NCBI GenBank assembly: GCA_903937385.1
Contig: CAIZZF010000020.1
Coordinates: 124,001 to 188,000, forward strand
DNA: 64,000 nt
Source of the DNA: an uncultured Holophagaceae bacterium
GTDB taxonomy: Bacteria > Acidobacteriota > Holophagae > Holophagales > Holophagaceae
Direction: 5' to 3'
Positions 18,789 through 28,095 of this stretch are shown one piece after another. Made by a program: the position numbers and the translations under genes. The first letter of the stretch is position 1, and each line of letters starts with the position of its first letter. Under the pieces are notes generated by a model. The model was given only the letters and a program-made list of their open reading frames with translations, did not search any database and was not told the origin of the DNA.

Positions 18789-19262
18789 ATGCTCAACCGC
18801 ATGTGGAGCCTCAAACCCTGGATTCCTCCGGCCCGGCCGGACCTGGCGACCCTGGCCATGGAGGCTGCGGACGCGGCGGGCATCGACCAGCTGCGCGCCT
18901 GGCCCGAACACCGGAAGGGCGGGGTCGGCTTCGGGGCGCTCCCGCCCTTTCTCGGCTGGCAGGGGGTCCAGGAGGGCCGCTGGCACCTGGCCCTCCTGCA
19001 GGCCCGGGAGGTGGGTGCCCTGGTGCCCGGCGCCCGCATCCAGGCACTGCCCGAAGGCTGGCTGGAAGCCCTTGACCTCGAAGCCCTCGCCCGTCCCCTG
19101 GCCCAGCATCCGGACTTTCCCGGCGGAGCCTCTGTGCACGTGGTGCACCTGCCCAGCGGGGGCCGCTTCAGGGTCCGCAGCTTCGGCACCCCCGCCGCGG
19201 ACTTCGTGGCGGAGGTGCTGAAGCAGACCAGCCACCTGCAGGTCTGGTCCCTGGCGGATTAG
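18789..19262 (+). CDS. Hypothetical protein, about 157 residues
   Basis: No family was recognised. The product starts at ATG 18789 (alternative ATG 18801) and reads MWSLKPWIPPARPDLATLA near the N-terminus. It has a run of alternating hydrophobic residues in the middle (WHLALLQAREVGALVPG) and a C-terminal segment with VHVVHLPSGGRFRVRSFGTP that looks like beta strands. There is no signal peptide or membrane helix. The start is only 24 bases from the divergent bshC start, so the two may share a promoter region. A role in thiol metabolism would be speculative. Confidence 0.6.
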   Translation: MLNRMWSLKPWIPPARPDLATLAMEAADAAGIDQLRAWPEHRKGGVGFGALPPFLGWQGVQEGRWHLALLQAREVGALVPGARIQALPEGWLEALDLEALARPLAQHPDFPGGASVHVVHLPSGGRFRVRSFGTPAADFVAEVLKQTSHLQVWSLAD

Positions 19263-19272
19263 GCTCGCCTGA

Positions 19273-19458
19273 CTACTTGCCGCGGTTGCTCATGCGGGTG
19301 TGGGTCACACCGCTCTTGCCTTGGGGCTTGGTGGAGGCCTTCTGGAGGGGCTTCGGACCGGGGCCAGCCTTGGGCTTGGCGGTCGCGGGGCTGGCAGCGG
19401 CCTTGTCCACGGCCTGGAGGGACTTCAGGAGGTCGGCGGGGACGAGTGGCTTGGTCAT
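19273..19458 (-). CDS. Small basic Ala/Lys/Pro-rich protein
   Basis: This is a 61-residue product from ATG 19458, chosen because AGGAG lies six bases upstream; the frame is open 57 bases further but without a comparable site. The first about 20 residues are amphipathic (PADLLKSLQAVDKAAA); the rest is rich in lysine, proline and glycine (PKAGPGPKPLQK) and ends MSNRGK. It is likely disordered and nucleic-acid or protein binding. It lies 19 bases after the REC-PP2C-HATPase gene on the same strand and may be a target or accessory of that signalling unit, but nothing shows this directly. Confidence 0.55.
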   Translation of the reverse strand: MTKPLVPADLLKSLQAVDKAAASPATAKPKAGPGPKPLQKASTKPQGKSGVTHTRMSNRGK

Positions 19459-19477
19459 AGGTGCTCCTGCACTCATG

Positions 19478-21133
19478 CTATCCGCAGGATAGGCTGTACC
19501 GTAGGCAGTTGCCACTTTCGTTGAAACTCATCTCCGAGGCCACGGACCGGATGATCATCAGGCCCCGGCCGCTGGCCTGGTGGGCATCTGCGGCCCCGGC
19601 CTGCTCAAAGGCCCGCCAGTCGAAGCCCGGTCCGGAGTCCTCGACCTCGATGCCCAGGGCGCAGACGGCCCCCGAGGCCTCCCGATAGAGCCGGAAGCGG
19701 AGGGTCAGGGTGCCCGTCTCATGGGAGGCCAGGCGCTCCTTCCGGACCGCATCGTAGGCCTCGAAGCCCTGCTGCTTGAGGGCCGAATCCAGGTGCAGGA
19801 GCCCGTGGTCGAGGGCGTTGGTGCTGGCTTCCGTCAGGGTCATGGCCAGCAGCTGATTCATGGAGCTGGGGACACCGTGGTTGTTGAACAGGCGCAGGCA
19901 GTCCGGCAGCACCTCCCGCAGGGGGTGCTGACGGGGGTCGAAGCAGAGCTCGAAGGCAAAGGGGCTGGTGTGGGAGGCCACGGCGACGGGCAGGACCTTG
20001 TCCATGCGGGAGGGCACGACTGGCTTGGGTGGCGGCACTTCCCAAAGGGCCCAGCTGACATCATCGTGCTGCTCATTGTTGTGGATGCCCAGGTTCAAGG
20101 ACTCCTGGATGACAAACCGATGGACCTCGAAGGGAGTGTCGCTCATGCCCTGGGTGAGCACCCGGTAGGCGTCCTCCGTGCCCAGGATCTCCTGGATGCC
20201 GTCGGTGAAAGTCAGGAGTCGCTCACCGCCGGAGACGGCGACCTCTTCCACCACGGGGTCCTCGACCTGATCGAGGACCCCTGCAGGGAGGTTGCGCGAG
20301 GCGAAGCGGCGGACCTTGCCTTTGGGGTTCATGAAGATGGCCTCGGGCAGGCCCGCGTTCAGCAGGGAGAGGGTGCCGTTGTGGAGGTCCAGGCGCACCA
20401 GCAGGAGGCAGACGAACCGGCCCGAGGGCAGCATCTTCCGGAGCTTCGTGTTGATCTCCCGGTAGATGGTCTCCAGGGGGATGTCGCGGCTGACCATGCC
20501 CTGGAAGGCCTGGATCGCCGGAATGGTCGAGACCCCTGCGGCCAGCCCGTGCCCCGTGGCGTCGCAGAGGAGGCCGAAGTGGATGCCGGGCAGCCCCTGC
20601 TGGTAGGCGCAGGCGTCCCCGTTGATGCGCTGGGTATGGAGGGTCTCCATGTGGATGTGGTCCGGCAGGGCCCGCAGGCCGGGCTCCACCAGCCGGTGCA
20701 GGATGTGCTTCGTGATGAGCATCTCCTCGTCGCTTGAGGACTTGGCGAGTGCGAGGTTCTGGTGCAGCGAGATCAGCTCCACCAGTGAGCGCACCCGCAG
20801 GCGCAGCTCGTCCGGGGTGACGGGCTTGGTCAGGAACTCCACAAGGCCCGCGTCCAGGCTCTCGCGCAGGATCCGCGACTTCTCATCCCCGGTCAGCATC
20901 ACCATGGGGATGAAGCGGTGGGGGTCCAGCGCCTTGATGCTCCGGCAGAGCTCGATGCCGTTCAGCCCGGGCATCTGGTAGTCGGTGAGGATCAGGTCCG
21001 GCCGGTGCTCCCGGTAGAGGTCCAGGGCCTCCAGGCCGTCCCGGGCGTGGATTACCTTGTAGCCGTCGCCCGCCAGGACCGCATTCGCCACGATGTGGAA
21101 GAGGGCATCATCGTCGGCGACCAGGATCCGCAA
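19478..21133 (-). CDS. Response regulator fused to PP2C (SpoIIE/RsbU-type) phosphatase and HATPase anti-sigma kinase domain
   Basis: This 551-residue signalling fusion has a receiver domain at about 1-120 (DDD at 7-9, phosphoacceptor D51 in LILTDYQMPG, K in FLTKPVTP). A PP2C phosphatase follows at about 150-365, with metal sites INGDACAY, CDATGHGLAAG, FTDGIQEI and HDDVSW. The C-terminal GHKL ATPase (about 400-551) has the N box LTEASTNALDHGL, VEDSGPGFD and SGRGLMIIRSVASEM, as in RsbW/SpoIIAB-type serine kinases. Phosphorylation of the receiver probably controls dephosphorylation of an STAS antagonist, while the ATPase part could phosphorylate the same protein. The STAS gene begins the operon, three bases upstream. 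Confidence 0.9.
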   Translation of the reverse strand: MRILVADDDALFHIVANAVLAGDGYKVIHARDGLEALDLYREHRPDLILTDYQMPGLNGIELCRSIKALDPHRFIPMVMLTGDEKSRILRESLDAGLVEFLTKPVTPDELRLRVRSLVELISLHQNLALAKSSSDEEMLITKHILHRLVEPGLRALPDHIHMETLHTQRINGDACAYQQGLPGIHFGLLCDATGHGLAAGVSTIPAIQAFQGMVSRDIPLETIYREINTKLRKMLPSGRFVCLLLVRLDLHNGTLSLLNAGLPEAIFMNPKGKVRRFASRNLPAGVLDQVEDPVVEEVAVSGGERLLTFTDGIQEILGTEDAYRVLTQGMSDTPFEVHRFVIQESLNLGIHNNEQHDDVSWALWEVPPPKPVVPSRMDKVLPVAVASHTSPFAFELCFDPRQHPLREVLPDCLRLFNNHGVPSSMNQLLAMTLTEASTNALDHGLLHLDSALKQQGFEAYDAVRKERLASHETGTLTLRFRLYREASGAVCALGIEVEDSGPGFDWRAFEQAGAADAHQASGRGLMIIRSVASEMSFNESGNCLRYSLSCG

Positions 21134-21135
21134 GG

Positions 21136-21447
21136 TCAGGCCTCCCGGATCTCGAACAGCTTGCCGAACTGCACGATCTTGAGGATCCCCATGACGGCGG
21201 GTGAGGGCTTGATGAGCACCACCTGGATGCCCTTCTCTTCGGTCTTCTCGCGGAGCACCAGCAGCATGCCCAGGGAGGATGAGTCCATGTAGTGCAGGCC
21301 GGAAAGGTCCAGGGTGATCTGCTCGGTCCCCGGGTCATCCAGCAGCTCCTGGGTGGCTGATCGGAAGGCGGTGTGGGACTCGAAGGTAAAGTTCCCTTCC
21401 AGGCGGATGAGCGAAGCCGAGGGTTCTCTGTGCAGGGTCAGCATCAT
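21136..21447 (-). CDS. STAS-domain anti-sigma factor antagonist
   Basis: This 103-residue SpoIIAA/RsbV-like protein spans a single STAS domain: LTLHREPSASLIRLEGNF, then ITLDLSGLHYMDSSSLGMLLVL, where the Ser residues of the DSSS motif include the expected phosphorylation site, then a C-terminal helix (GILKIVQFGKLFEI). ATG 21447 is preceded by AAGGGC. It directly precedes the receiver-phosphatase-kinase fusion (gap of two bases), its likely enzyme. Such modules free an anti-sigma factor or another partner; the final target is not visible here. Confidence 0.9.
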   Translation of the reverse strand: MMLTLHREPSASLIRLEGNFTFESHTAFRSATQELLDDPGTEQITLDLSGLHYMDSSSLGMLLVLREKTEEKGIQVVLIKPSPAVMGILKIVQFGKLFEIREA

Positions 21448-21613
21448 GGTTTTGCCCTTTGTCGAGTCTTCAAGCTCATTGCATCGGTCCTTGTCCGGGG
21501 AAGAATGATTAATGGACCAGGAGGCGATGTGATCTGGTTCATGGGCCGCGCGGACTGGCGCGGATAAGCTGGTTGGGCCTGGCTGTTGGCTGGGCAGATG
21601 CGGATGGTGGCCC

Positions 21614-22945
21614 ATGGGCGCAGAAGCGTGGGAAGAACAGGCCAGTCGGGCCGAGCTGGCCTTCGAGGGCTGGAAGGGGACTTCCCGGCTGGCCCGGCGG
21701 GCGCTATTGGAGGCCTGGCTGGGGCAGGTGGCCCTCGTCCGGGAGGAGCTGGCCACGGCCATGGCGGTCGAGACCGGCAAGCCCATCACCATGGCCCGGG
21801 GTGAGGTGGGCCGCGCCGAGATGACCCTGCGGGCGACCATCGAGGCCATCGCGACCTTCGGCGAAGAGGCCATCCCCTACGACCTGATGCCCGGGGCCGA
21901 CGGCTGCCGGGCGGTGTTCCGGCGCTTCCCCCTGGGCCCCGCCCTGGCCATCACGCCCTTCAATTTCCCGGTGAACCTGGCGGTCCACAAGCTGGCGCCG
22001 GCCCTGGGCGCAGGCTGCAGCGTGATCTGGAAGCCCTGTCCCCAGGCGCCGCGCACCTCCCAGCTGCTCTGGGCGAGCTTTGAGGCGGCCCGGGCGCTGG
22101 TGGGGGCTCCCGTTGCGCTCTTGCAGCTGGCTGGTCCCGATCCGGTGCAGGCCGAGGCCCTGGCCCGGGACCCCCGCATCGTCGTGGTGAGCTTCACCGG
22201 CTCCGAGCGCGTGGGTCGTCACCTGGAGCAGGTGCTGGCCGGAAAGCGGCTGCTGCTGGAGCTGGGCGGCAATGGCGCCGTGGTGGTGGACGAGGGCGTG
22301 GACCCCGTGGCCGTCGCCAAGAGCATCGCCCCGGCGGCGGTGGCCGGCGCTGGCCAGAGCTGCTCCAAGGCCCAGCGCATCTATGTCCACCGCAAGCTCT
22401 GGGACGCCTTCGCCCCGGCTTTCGTCGCGGCCATCCAGGCACTGCCCTGCGGCGATCCCATGGATCCCGCCACGCTGGTGGGGCCCGTCATCGACGAGGC
22501 CACGGCCCGCCGGGTGGACGCAGGTCTGGACCGGGCCGCCCAGGCCGGCGCCCAGTTCCTGCTGCGTGGCCAGCGCCAGGGCGCGCTGCTGCCACCGGCC
22601 ATCCTCACGGGGCTGTCGGAGGAGGATCCGCTGCAGTGTGAGGAGGCCTTCTCGCCCGTCACCGTGCTGACCCCGGTGGACTCCTTTGAACAGGGCCTCG
22701 CCCTGGCCTCGGCCACCCGCTTCGGGCTGCGGGCCAGTGCCTACAGCCGGGATCAGCGCCACCTCCGTCTGGCGGAGGCCACGCTGCGGGCCGGTGGGGT
22801 GCTGCTGAACCTGCCCCCCACCTTCCGGCTCGACGCCGCGCCCTTCGGCGGCGTCCGCGCCAGCGGCAACGGCTTCGAAGGCCCGCGCTGGGCCATGGAA
22901 GGTTTCACGGAAGGGCGCCTCATTGTCGAGGGGCCAGCCCTTTAG
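21614..22945 (+). CDS. Aldehyde dehydrogenase family protein
   Basis: This NAD(P)-dependent enzyme oxidises an aldehyde to an acid. The 443-residue product has the family landmarks in order: PLGPALAITPFNFPVNLAVHKLAPALGAGC, FTGSERVG (nucleotide binding), LLELGGNGAVV (general-base Glu), and the catalytic Cys in AGAGQSCSKAQR. The C-terminal part reads EEAFSPVTVLTP and FGGVRASGNGFEG. It is slightly shorter than typical 480-residue members because of a short N-terminus. Substrate cannot be assigned; the CSKAQRIYV wording recalls succinate-semialdehyde or glyceraldehyde-phosphate types. It may be cotranscribed with the following small gene and pta. Confidence 0.88.
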   Translation: MGAEAWEEQASRAELAFEGWKGTSRLARRALLEAWLGQVALVREELATAMAVETGKPITMARGEVGRAEMTLRATIEAIATFGEEAIPYDLMPGADGCRAVFRRFPLGPALAITPFNFPVNLAVHKLAPALGAGCSVIWKPCPQAPRTSQLLWASFEAARALVGAPVALLQLAGPDPVQAEALARDPRIVVVSFTGSERVGRHLEQVLAGKRLLLELGGNGAVVVDEGVDPVAVAKSIAPAAVAGAGQSCSKAQRIYVHRKLWDAFAPAFVAAIQALPCGDPMDPATLVGPVIDEATARRVDAGLDRAAQAGAQFLLRGQRQGALLPPAILTGLSEEDPLQCEEAFSPVTVLTPVDSFEQGLALASATRFGLRASAYSRDQRHLRLAEATLRAGGVLLNLPPTFRLDAAPFGGVRASGNGFEGPRWAMEGFTEGRLIVEGPAL

Positions 22946-22962
22946 CATCCCTGGAGTCCGCC

Positions 22963-23286
22963 ATGCCGCTGCCCATGCCCTTCCATCCCGGTGACCTGGT
23001 GGTGGTGGTGGCGCAGTCCCCCCGGGAGCGCTTCTGGGGCCGCATCCTCGGCCTGGAGACCGCCGGCATCGCCCTGCGCGGCCTGGATCTGAGCCCCTGG
23101 GAGGAGGTGCTGAGCCTCGTCCGCACGGGGCAGGCCGACCAGGTGGCCTTGAGTACCCGATTCATCCCCATGCATCGCATCGAAGCGATGTACCTCGACG
23201 AGGCCAGCTCCGGCGTGCCCAGCCTGGCGGACACGTTCCGCGAGCGCACGGGCATCGACGCCCGGACCTTCCTCGCCGACGCCTGA
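22963..23286 (+). CDS. Conserved-looking small protein of unknown function
   Basis: This 107-residue product lies between the aldehyde dehydrogenase and pta, 17 bases after the former. It opens FHPGDLVVVVAQSPRERFWG, then RILGLETAGIALRGLDLSP, and later STRFIPMHRIEAMYLDEA. The pattern of short beta strands around glycine resembles small SH3- or Sm-like barrels, but this is only an impression of fold. There is no signal peptide or cysteine. Function is unknown. Confidence 0.65.
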   Translation: MPLPMPFHPGDLVVVVAQSPRERFWGRILGLETAGIALRGLDLSPWEEVLSLVRTGQADQVALSTRFIPMHRIEAMYLDEASSGVPSLADTFRERTGIDARTFLADA

Positions 23287-23321
23287 CTCTTTAACCGCAC
23301 ACCCCGCCGCAGGAGGCTCCC

Positions 23322-24326
23322 TTGACCAACGCCAACCACTCCCTCTGGATGGAGCGCTTCCGCGAGCGGGCCAAGGTGCTGCAGCGCCACATCGTGCTGC
23401 CGGAGGGCCGCGAGGACCGCACGCTCCAGGCGGCCCAGATGCTGCTGGACCAGAGTCTCTGCCGCCTCACGATCCTGGGCGATCCCTCGGACATGGCCAA
23501 GCGGGGCGCGGCCCTGGGCCTGTCCCTGAAGGGGGCTGAGCTCGTGGACCCCGCCACCAGCCCGCTGCTGCCGGAGCTGGCCGGCGCCTACTACGAGCGC
23601 CGCAAGGCCAAGGGCATCACCGAGGCCCAGGCCCTCGAAGCCCTCAGCAATCCCCTCTGGTTCGGGGCCATGCAGGTCCAGACCGGCCACGGCGATGGCA
23701 TGGTGGCCGGGGCCCTGAACACGACCGCCGAGACCGTCCGCGCCTGCCTCCAGGCCATCGGCGCCGCCAAGGGCATCAAGACCGTCTCCAGCTTCTTCAT
23801 GATGATCCACCCGGACGCCTCCTTCGGGGAGCAGGGCGCGGTGATCTTCGCGGACTGCGCGGTGGTGCCGGATCCCACGCCGGAGCAGCTGGCAGACATC
23901 GCCCTGGCGGCCGCAGGGAATGCCCGCAGCGTCATGGGCGTGGAGCCCCGGGTGGCGCTGCTGAGCTTCTCCACCCGCGGCTCCGCCGAGCACCCCCGGG
24001 TGGACAAGGTGCGGGCGGCCCTGGCCATCCTCAAGGAGAAGGCGCCGGACCTGGCGGCGGACGGTGAGCTCCAGGCCGATGCCGCGCTGCTGGCCTCCGT
24101 GGGCAGCCGCAAGGCGCCGGGTTCCGCCGTGGCGGGCCGGGCGAACGTGCTGGTCTTCCCGGACCTCGATGCTGGCAACATCAGCTACAAGATCGCCGAG
24201 CGCATGGGTGGCGCGGCCGCCATCGGGCCCTTCCTCCAGGGCCTCGCCCGTCCGGCCAATGACCTGAGCCGCGGCTGCAGCCCCCAGGACATCGCGGATG
24301 TGGCGGTGCTGACGGCCCTGCAGTGA
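23322..24326 (+). CDS. pta: Phosphate acetyltransferase
   Basis: Pta interconverts acetyl-CoA and acetyl phosphate. The 334-residue short-form enzyme starts at TTG 23322, placed by a strong AGGAGG at 23311. Family features are [84 protein letters not shown], and [19 protein letters not shown] near the C-terminus. No acetate kinase gene is adjacent. The stop overlaps the GTG of purN by 4 bases. Confidence 0.95.
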   Translation: MTNANHSLWMERFRERAKVLQRHIVLPEGREDRTLQAAQMLLDQSLCRLTILGDPSDMAKRGAALGLSLKGAELVDPATSPLLPELAGAYYERRKAKGITEAQALEALSNPLWFGAMQVQTGHGDGMVAGALNTTAETVRACLQAIGAAKGIKTVSSFFMMIHPDASFGEQGAVIFADCAVVPDPTPEQLADIALAAAGNARSVMGVEPRVALLSFSTRGSAEHPRVDKVRAALAILKEKAPDLAADGELQADAALLASVGSRKAPGSAVAGRANVLVFPDLDAGNISYKIAERMGGAAAIGPFLQGLARPANDLSRGCSPQDIADVAVLTALQ

Positions 24327-24904
24327 GGCGAATCGCCTTCTTCATCTCCGGCACCGGCGGCAACGCCCTGAACTTGCTCAGGGCCTGCCGCGAGGGCCGG
24401 GTGCCCGGGCTGCCCGTCGTGGGGGTGGCCTCCACCGCCAAGGCGGGCGGCATCGCCCGGCTCGAGGCCGAGGGCCTGCCCATGGCCGTGGTGGTGCGAG
24501 GGGGCTTCGACTCGGACGAGGCCTTCTCCGAGGCCTGCTACCAGGCCGCCGAGGCCGCGGGCGCGGAGGTCATCTGCCTCTGCGGCTGGCTGAAGAAGCT
24601 CACGGTGCCGCCCCGCTGGAGCGGGCGCATTCTCAACATCCACCCGGGCCTGCTGCCCCGCTTCGGCGGTCCCGGGATGTATGGCATGCATGTCCACCGC
24701 GCCGTGCTGGCGTCGGGTGAGGCCGAGTCCGGCGCCACCGTGCACCTGGTGGATGGCGAGTATGACCACGGCGGGGTGTTGGACCAGCAGCGGGTGCCGG
24801 TGCTGCCCGGAGACACGGCGGAGGACCTGCAGCGGCGCGTCTATGGCGCGGAGATGGAGCTCTATCCCCGGGCCCTGGCGGCGCATCTCGGACAACGGGA
24901 TTAG
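24323..24904 (+). CDS. purN: Phosphoribosylglycinamide formyltransferase PurN
   Basis: PurN transfers a formyl group from 10-formyl-THF to GAR in purine synthesis. The 193-residue product starts at GTG 24323 within a GTGA overlap with pta. It has the Rossmann start [16 protein letters not shown], the folate and catalytic loop [14 protein letters not shown] (Asn, His), [32 protein letters not shown] with the catalytic Asp, and a C-terminal helix. Length matches the family. Confidence 0.93.
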   Translation: MRRIAFFISGTGGNALNLLRACREGRVPGLPVVGVASTAKAGGIARLEAEGLPMAVVVRGGFDSDEAFSEACYQAAEAAGAEVICLCGWLKKLTVPPRWSGRILNIHPGLLPRFGGPGMYGMHVHRAVLASGEAESGATVHLVDGEYDHGGVLDQQRVPVLPGDTAEDLQRRVYGAEMELYPRALAAHLGQRD

Positions 24905-24913
24905 ACTGGTTCC

Positions 24914-26308
24914 ATGATCCCTCTCCTCACCGCCGACGAGATGCGGGCCGCCGAACGCCAGGCCATCGAAGGCTGGGGCGTGGCGTCGCTGGTCCTGCAG
25001 GAGCACGCCGCCCTGGGTGCGCTGGGACTCCTGCCACCGGGAGTGCCCGTCCAGGTCCTGGCCGGTCCCGGCAACAACGGGGGCGACGCCCTGGCGCTGG
25101 CCCGCCTCGCCCACCTACAGGGGCGGACCGTGACCGTCTGGTCGCCCTTCGCCCAGCCCCACTGGACGGGGGACGTGGCGCAGCAGGCCCGGCTCTGGCA
25201 GGGCCTGGGCCAGACCGTCCAGACCGCCGAGGCTCCCGCCCGGGTCATGGCGACCTGGCGGGGCTGGGTGGTGGACGGCCTCTTCGGCCTCGGTACCACG
25301 CGGCCCCTCGAAGGCCCCGCGGCCACCTGGGTGCAGGCGCTGAACGCCAGCGGGCTGCCGGTCCTGGCCCTGGACCTGCCCTCGGGCCTGGATCCCAGCT
25401 CCGCCGAGGTGCCGGGAGAAGCCGTGCACGCAACCAAGACAGCCTGCTTCGGAGCCCGCAAGGTCTGTCACGGCCTGCTGCCCGCCCGGAACTGGTGCGG
25501 CGAGATCACCGTGGTGCCCATCCCCCTTGACCAACCTCCCCTCGGCCACCTGCAGCTGCTGGAGCGGCCTGCCCTGGCCCCCCGCGCCTGGGACTCCCAC
25601 AAGGGCAGCTTCGGCCACGTGGCCATCCGCGCCGGCAGCATCGGCATGAGCGGGGCGGCCGTGCTGGCGGCCCTGGGCGCCCTCCGGGTCGGGGCTGGCC
25701 TGGTGACGGTGCTGACCGATCCTGAGGTCCGGGCGGAGATCGCCGCCCAGGTGCCCGAGGCCATGGTGCAGCCCTGGCGCGGCCTAGTGCCCGCCGAGGC
25801 CGATGTGCTGCTGGTGGGTCCCGGCGGTATCACCGAGATGCCGGACTGGCAGGGCCCCCTGGTGGTGGACGCCTCGGCCCTCAAAGAAGGCGAAGGCCCG
25901 CGCTGGATGGACCGGCCGGGCACTGCCATCACCCCCCATCCCGGTGAGTTCGCCCGGCTCTTCCACCTGGCCCGACCCCTGCTCATGGACGAGCGGCTGG
26001 GCCAGGCCCGGGACGTGGCTGCCGACAAGCCCGGGGTGCTGCTGCTGAAGGGCGCCCAGAGCGTCATCGCCGGCGGCGCCAGCCCTGACCTCTGGATCAA
26101 TCCGACGGGCCACCCCGGCCTGGCCACCGGCGGCAGCGGCGACCTGCTGGCGGGCATGGTGGCCGGGTTCCGCGCCCAGGGGCTGCCCATGCGCGAGGCA
26201 GTGGCCACCGCGGCCTGGTTCCACGGCGCCGCGGCGGACCGCCTGCCAGGTGCGGGCTTGCTGCCCCGGGACCTTGCGGACCTGCTGCCGGAGCTGCTGC
26301 GTGGCTGA
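24914..26308 (+). CDS. nnr: Bifunctional NAD(P)H-hydrate epimerase / ADP- or ATP-dependent dehydratase
   Basis: This enzyme repairs hydrated NADH and NADPH. The 464-residue fusion has an N-terminal YjeF epimerase domain (MRAAERQAIEGWGV, VLAGPGNNGGDALALARLAHLQG, VVDGLFGLGTTRPLEGP, LALDLPSGLDP) and a C-terminal ribokinase-like dehydratase (GSFGHVAIRAGSIGMSGAAVLA, TPHPGEFARL, LLKGAQSVIA, and the ATP-site TGGSGDLLAGMVAG). It starts at ATG 24914, nine bases after purN, and its end overlaps tsaE, a common neighbour of this enzyme in bacteria. Confidence 0.95.
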   Translation: MIPLLTADEMRAAERQAIEGWGVASLVLQEHAALGALGLLPPGVPVQVLAGPGNNGGDALALARLAHLQGRTVTVWSPFAQPHWTGDVAQQARLWQGLGQTVQTAEAPARVMATWRGWVVDGLFGLGTTRPLEGPAATWVQALNASGLPVLALDLPSGLDPSSAEVPGEAVHATKTACFGARKVCHGLLPARNWCGEITVVPIPLDQPPLGHLQLLERPALAPRAWDSHKGSFGHVAIRAGSIGMSGAAVLAALGALRVGAGLVTVLTDPEVRAEIAAQVPEAMVQPWRGLVPAEADVLLVGPGGITEMPDWQGPLVVDASALKEGEGPRWMDRPGTAITPHPGEFARLFHLARPLLMDERLGQARDVAADKPGVLLLKGAQSVIAGGASPDLWINPTGHPGLATGGSGDLLAGMVAGFRAQGLPMREAVATAAWFHGAAADRLPGAGLLPRDLADLLPELLRG

Positions 26309-26735
26309 GCGGCTCCTGGCCGACGAGGCAGAGACCGAGGCCCTGGGCGAGGAGCTGGCCCGGCTCACGCCCCCCGGCGGGACCTGGCTCCTGCGGGGCG
26401 AGCTGGGGGCCGGCAAGACCACCTGGACTCGGGGCTTCCTCCGGGGCCTGGGCGGCGATCCCGATGCCGTGGCCTCGCCCACCTATGCCGTGCTCCACCA
26501 CTATGAGCTGCCCGGGGGGGGCCTGTTCCACCTGGACCTCTACCGCCCCGGGCCGGAAGGGGCCTGGACCCTGGGCCTGGAGGAGACCCTGGGTGCCGAG
26601 GACCGGCTGGTGGTCGAGTGGGCGGGCACCAGCGGCCCCTGGCCCTCGGCCTGGGTGGCGGACCTGACCCTGGTTGCGGACGGCGAAGGCCGCTGCGCGG
26701 AATGGACACTGCCTGACCAGTCAGACCGGCGATAA
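26301..26735 (+). CDS. tsaE: tRNA threonylcarbamoyladenosine biosynthesis ATPase TsaE
   Basis: TsaE is the ATPase that supports TsaB-TsaD in forming t6A37 on tRNAs. From GTG 26301, inside the end of nnr (8-base overlap), the product has 144 residues. Walker A is LLRGELGAGKTTWTRGFLRGLG, followed by VASPTYAVLHHYE, HLDLYR and a Walker B-like LVVEWAG; these are the hallmarks of the YjeE/TsaE family. The nnr-tsaE order is widespread. Confidence 0.93.
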   Translation: MAERLLADEAETEALGEELARLTPPGGTWLLRGELGAGKTTWTRGFLRGLGGDPDAVASPTYAVLHHYELPGGGLFHLDLYRPGPEGAWTLGLEETLGAEDRLVVEWAGTSGPWPSAWVADLTLVADGEGRCAEWTLPDQSDRR

Positions 26736-26742
26736 TCACCCC

Positions 26743-28041
26743 ATGAACCTGCAGCTGATCCTCGCACTCCTGACCCTCATCACCGCGGCCCTCGCCGTCT
26801 GGGCGGCCCTGCGCCCCCGGCGCGACCCGGGCCTGGAGGCCCTCCAGCGCCAGCTGACCGACGAGATCGGCCGGTCCCGGCGGGACAGCCAGGCCGACCT
26901 GGTCACCCAGCTGAGCCCCCTGCGGGACCAGCTGACGGGCCTGGGGCAGAACCTGGCGACCTCCAAGGCCGAGCACCAGAAGGCCCTGGCCGAGGGGCTC
27001 GCCGACCGCTTCCGGGAGCTTGCCAAGGACCTCCAGGCGGCCCTGACCCTGGGCCGGGAGGAGCAGCGCCGGAGCCTGCTGGAGGTGCAGGATGCGGTGC
27101 GCCTGCAGCTCGAGACCCTGCAGAAGGGCAACGACGCCAAGCTGGAGCAGATGCGGCAGACCGTCGACGAGAAGCTCCACGACACCCTGGAGAAGCGCCT
27201 GGGCGAGAGCTTCAAGCAGGTCAGCGACCGCCTGGAGGCCGTGCACAAGGGGCTGGGCGAGATGCAGACCCTGGCTCAGGACGTGGGCGGCCTCAAGCGG
27301 GTGATGGGCAACTTCAAGACCTTGGGCATGCTGGGCGAGGCCCAGCTGGGCGGCCTGCTGGCCCAGTTCCTGGCGCCCCAGCAGTTCGAGGCCCAGGTGC
27401 GGGTGAACCCTGACAGCCGCGAGGCCGTGGACTTTGCGGTTCGCATGCCCGGCCCCTCCGAGGACCAGCCCGTCTGGCTGCCCATCGACGCCAAGTTCCC
27501 CCTGGAGGACTACCAGCGGCTCATGGATGCCCAGGAGCTGGCGGATCTGCCTGGGGTCCAGGCGGCTGCCAAGGCCCTGGAGGCCAGGGTGGTCACCGAG
27601 GCCAAGGGCATCTGCGAGAAGTATCTCCGTCCGCCCCTCACCACGGACTTCGCGCTGCTGTTCCTCCCCTCGGAGGGTCTCTACGCGGAAGTGCTGCGGT
27701 GCCGGGGCTTGTTCGAGCGGCTCCAGCGGGACTACCGGGTCACGGTGGTGGGTCCCACGACCTTGTCTGCCCTCCTGAATGCCCTGCAGGTGGGCTTCAA
27801 GACCCTGGCCATCACCAAGCAGAGTGCCGACGTCTGGAAGGTCCTGGGCGAGGTGAAGACCGAGTTCGGTCGCTTCACGGACAGCCTCAAGGCGGTCGAG
27901 AAGAAGCTGCAGGAGGCGGCCAACAAGGTGGGCGAGGTCACCACCCGGTCCAACGTGATGACCCGGAAGCTCAAGGACGTGGAGGCCTTGCCGTTTCTGG
28001 AATCCGGGACCCCGGCTGCGCTCCCGGATGAAACCGAATAA
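26743..28041 (+). CDS. rmuC: RmuC family DNA recombination protein
   Basis: RmuC proteins limit inversions at short repeats and carry a nuclease-like fold. The 432-residue product has an N-terminal membrane helix (LILALLTLITAALAVWAAL), a long coiled coil to about residue 185, then the conserved core with MGNFKTLGMLGEAQLGGLL, LPIDAKFPLEDYQRL, FLPSEGLYAEVL and VVGPTTLSALLNALQVGFKTL. ATG 26743 is seven bases after tsaE. Length and motif order match the family. Confidence 0.95.
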   Translation: MNLQLILALLTLITAALAVWAALRPRRDPGLEALQRQLTDEIGRSRRDSQADLVTQLSPLRDQLTGLGQNLATSKAEHQKALAEGLADRFRELAKDLQAALTLGREEQRRSLLEVQDAVRLQLETLQKGNDAKLEQMRQTVDEKLHDTLEKRLGESFKQVSDRLEAVHKGLGEMQTLAQDVGGLKRVMGNFKTLGMLGEAQLGGLLAQFLAPQQFEAQVRVNPDSREAVDFAVRMPGPSEDQPVWLPIDAKFPLEDYQRLMDAQELADLPGVQAAAKALEARVVTEAKGICEKYLRPPLTTDFALLFLPSEGLYAEVLRCRGLFERLQRDYRVTVVGPTTLSALLNALQVGFKTLAITKQSADVWKVLGEVKTEFGRFTDSLKAVEKKLQEAANKVGEVTTRSNVMTRKLKDVEALPFLESGTPAALPDETE

Positions 28042-28095
28042 TTCCCTTCACAATTCCCGCATTTGCCTTAGGATTCGGGCAACCGCGAGGGTGCG

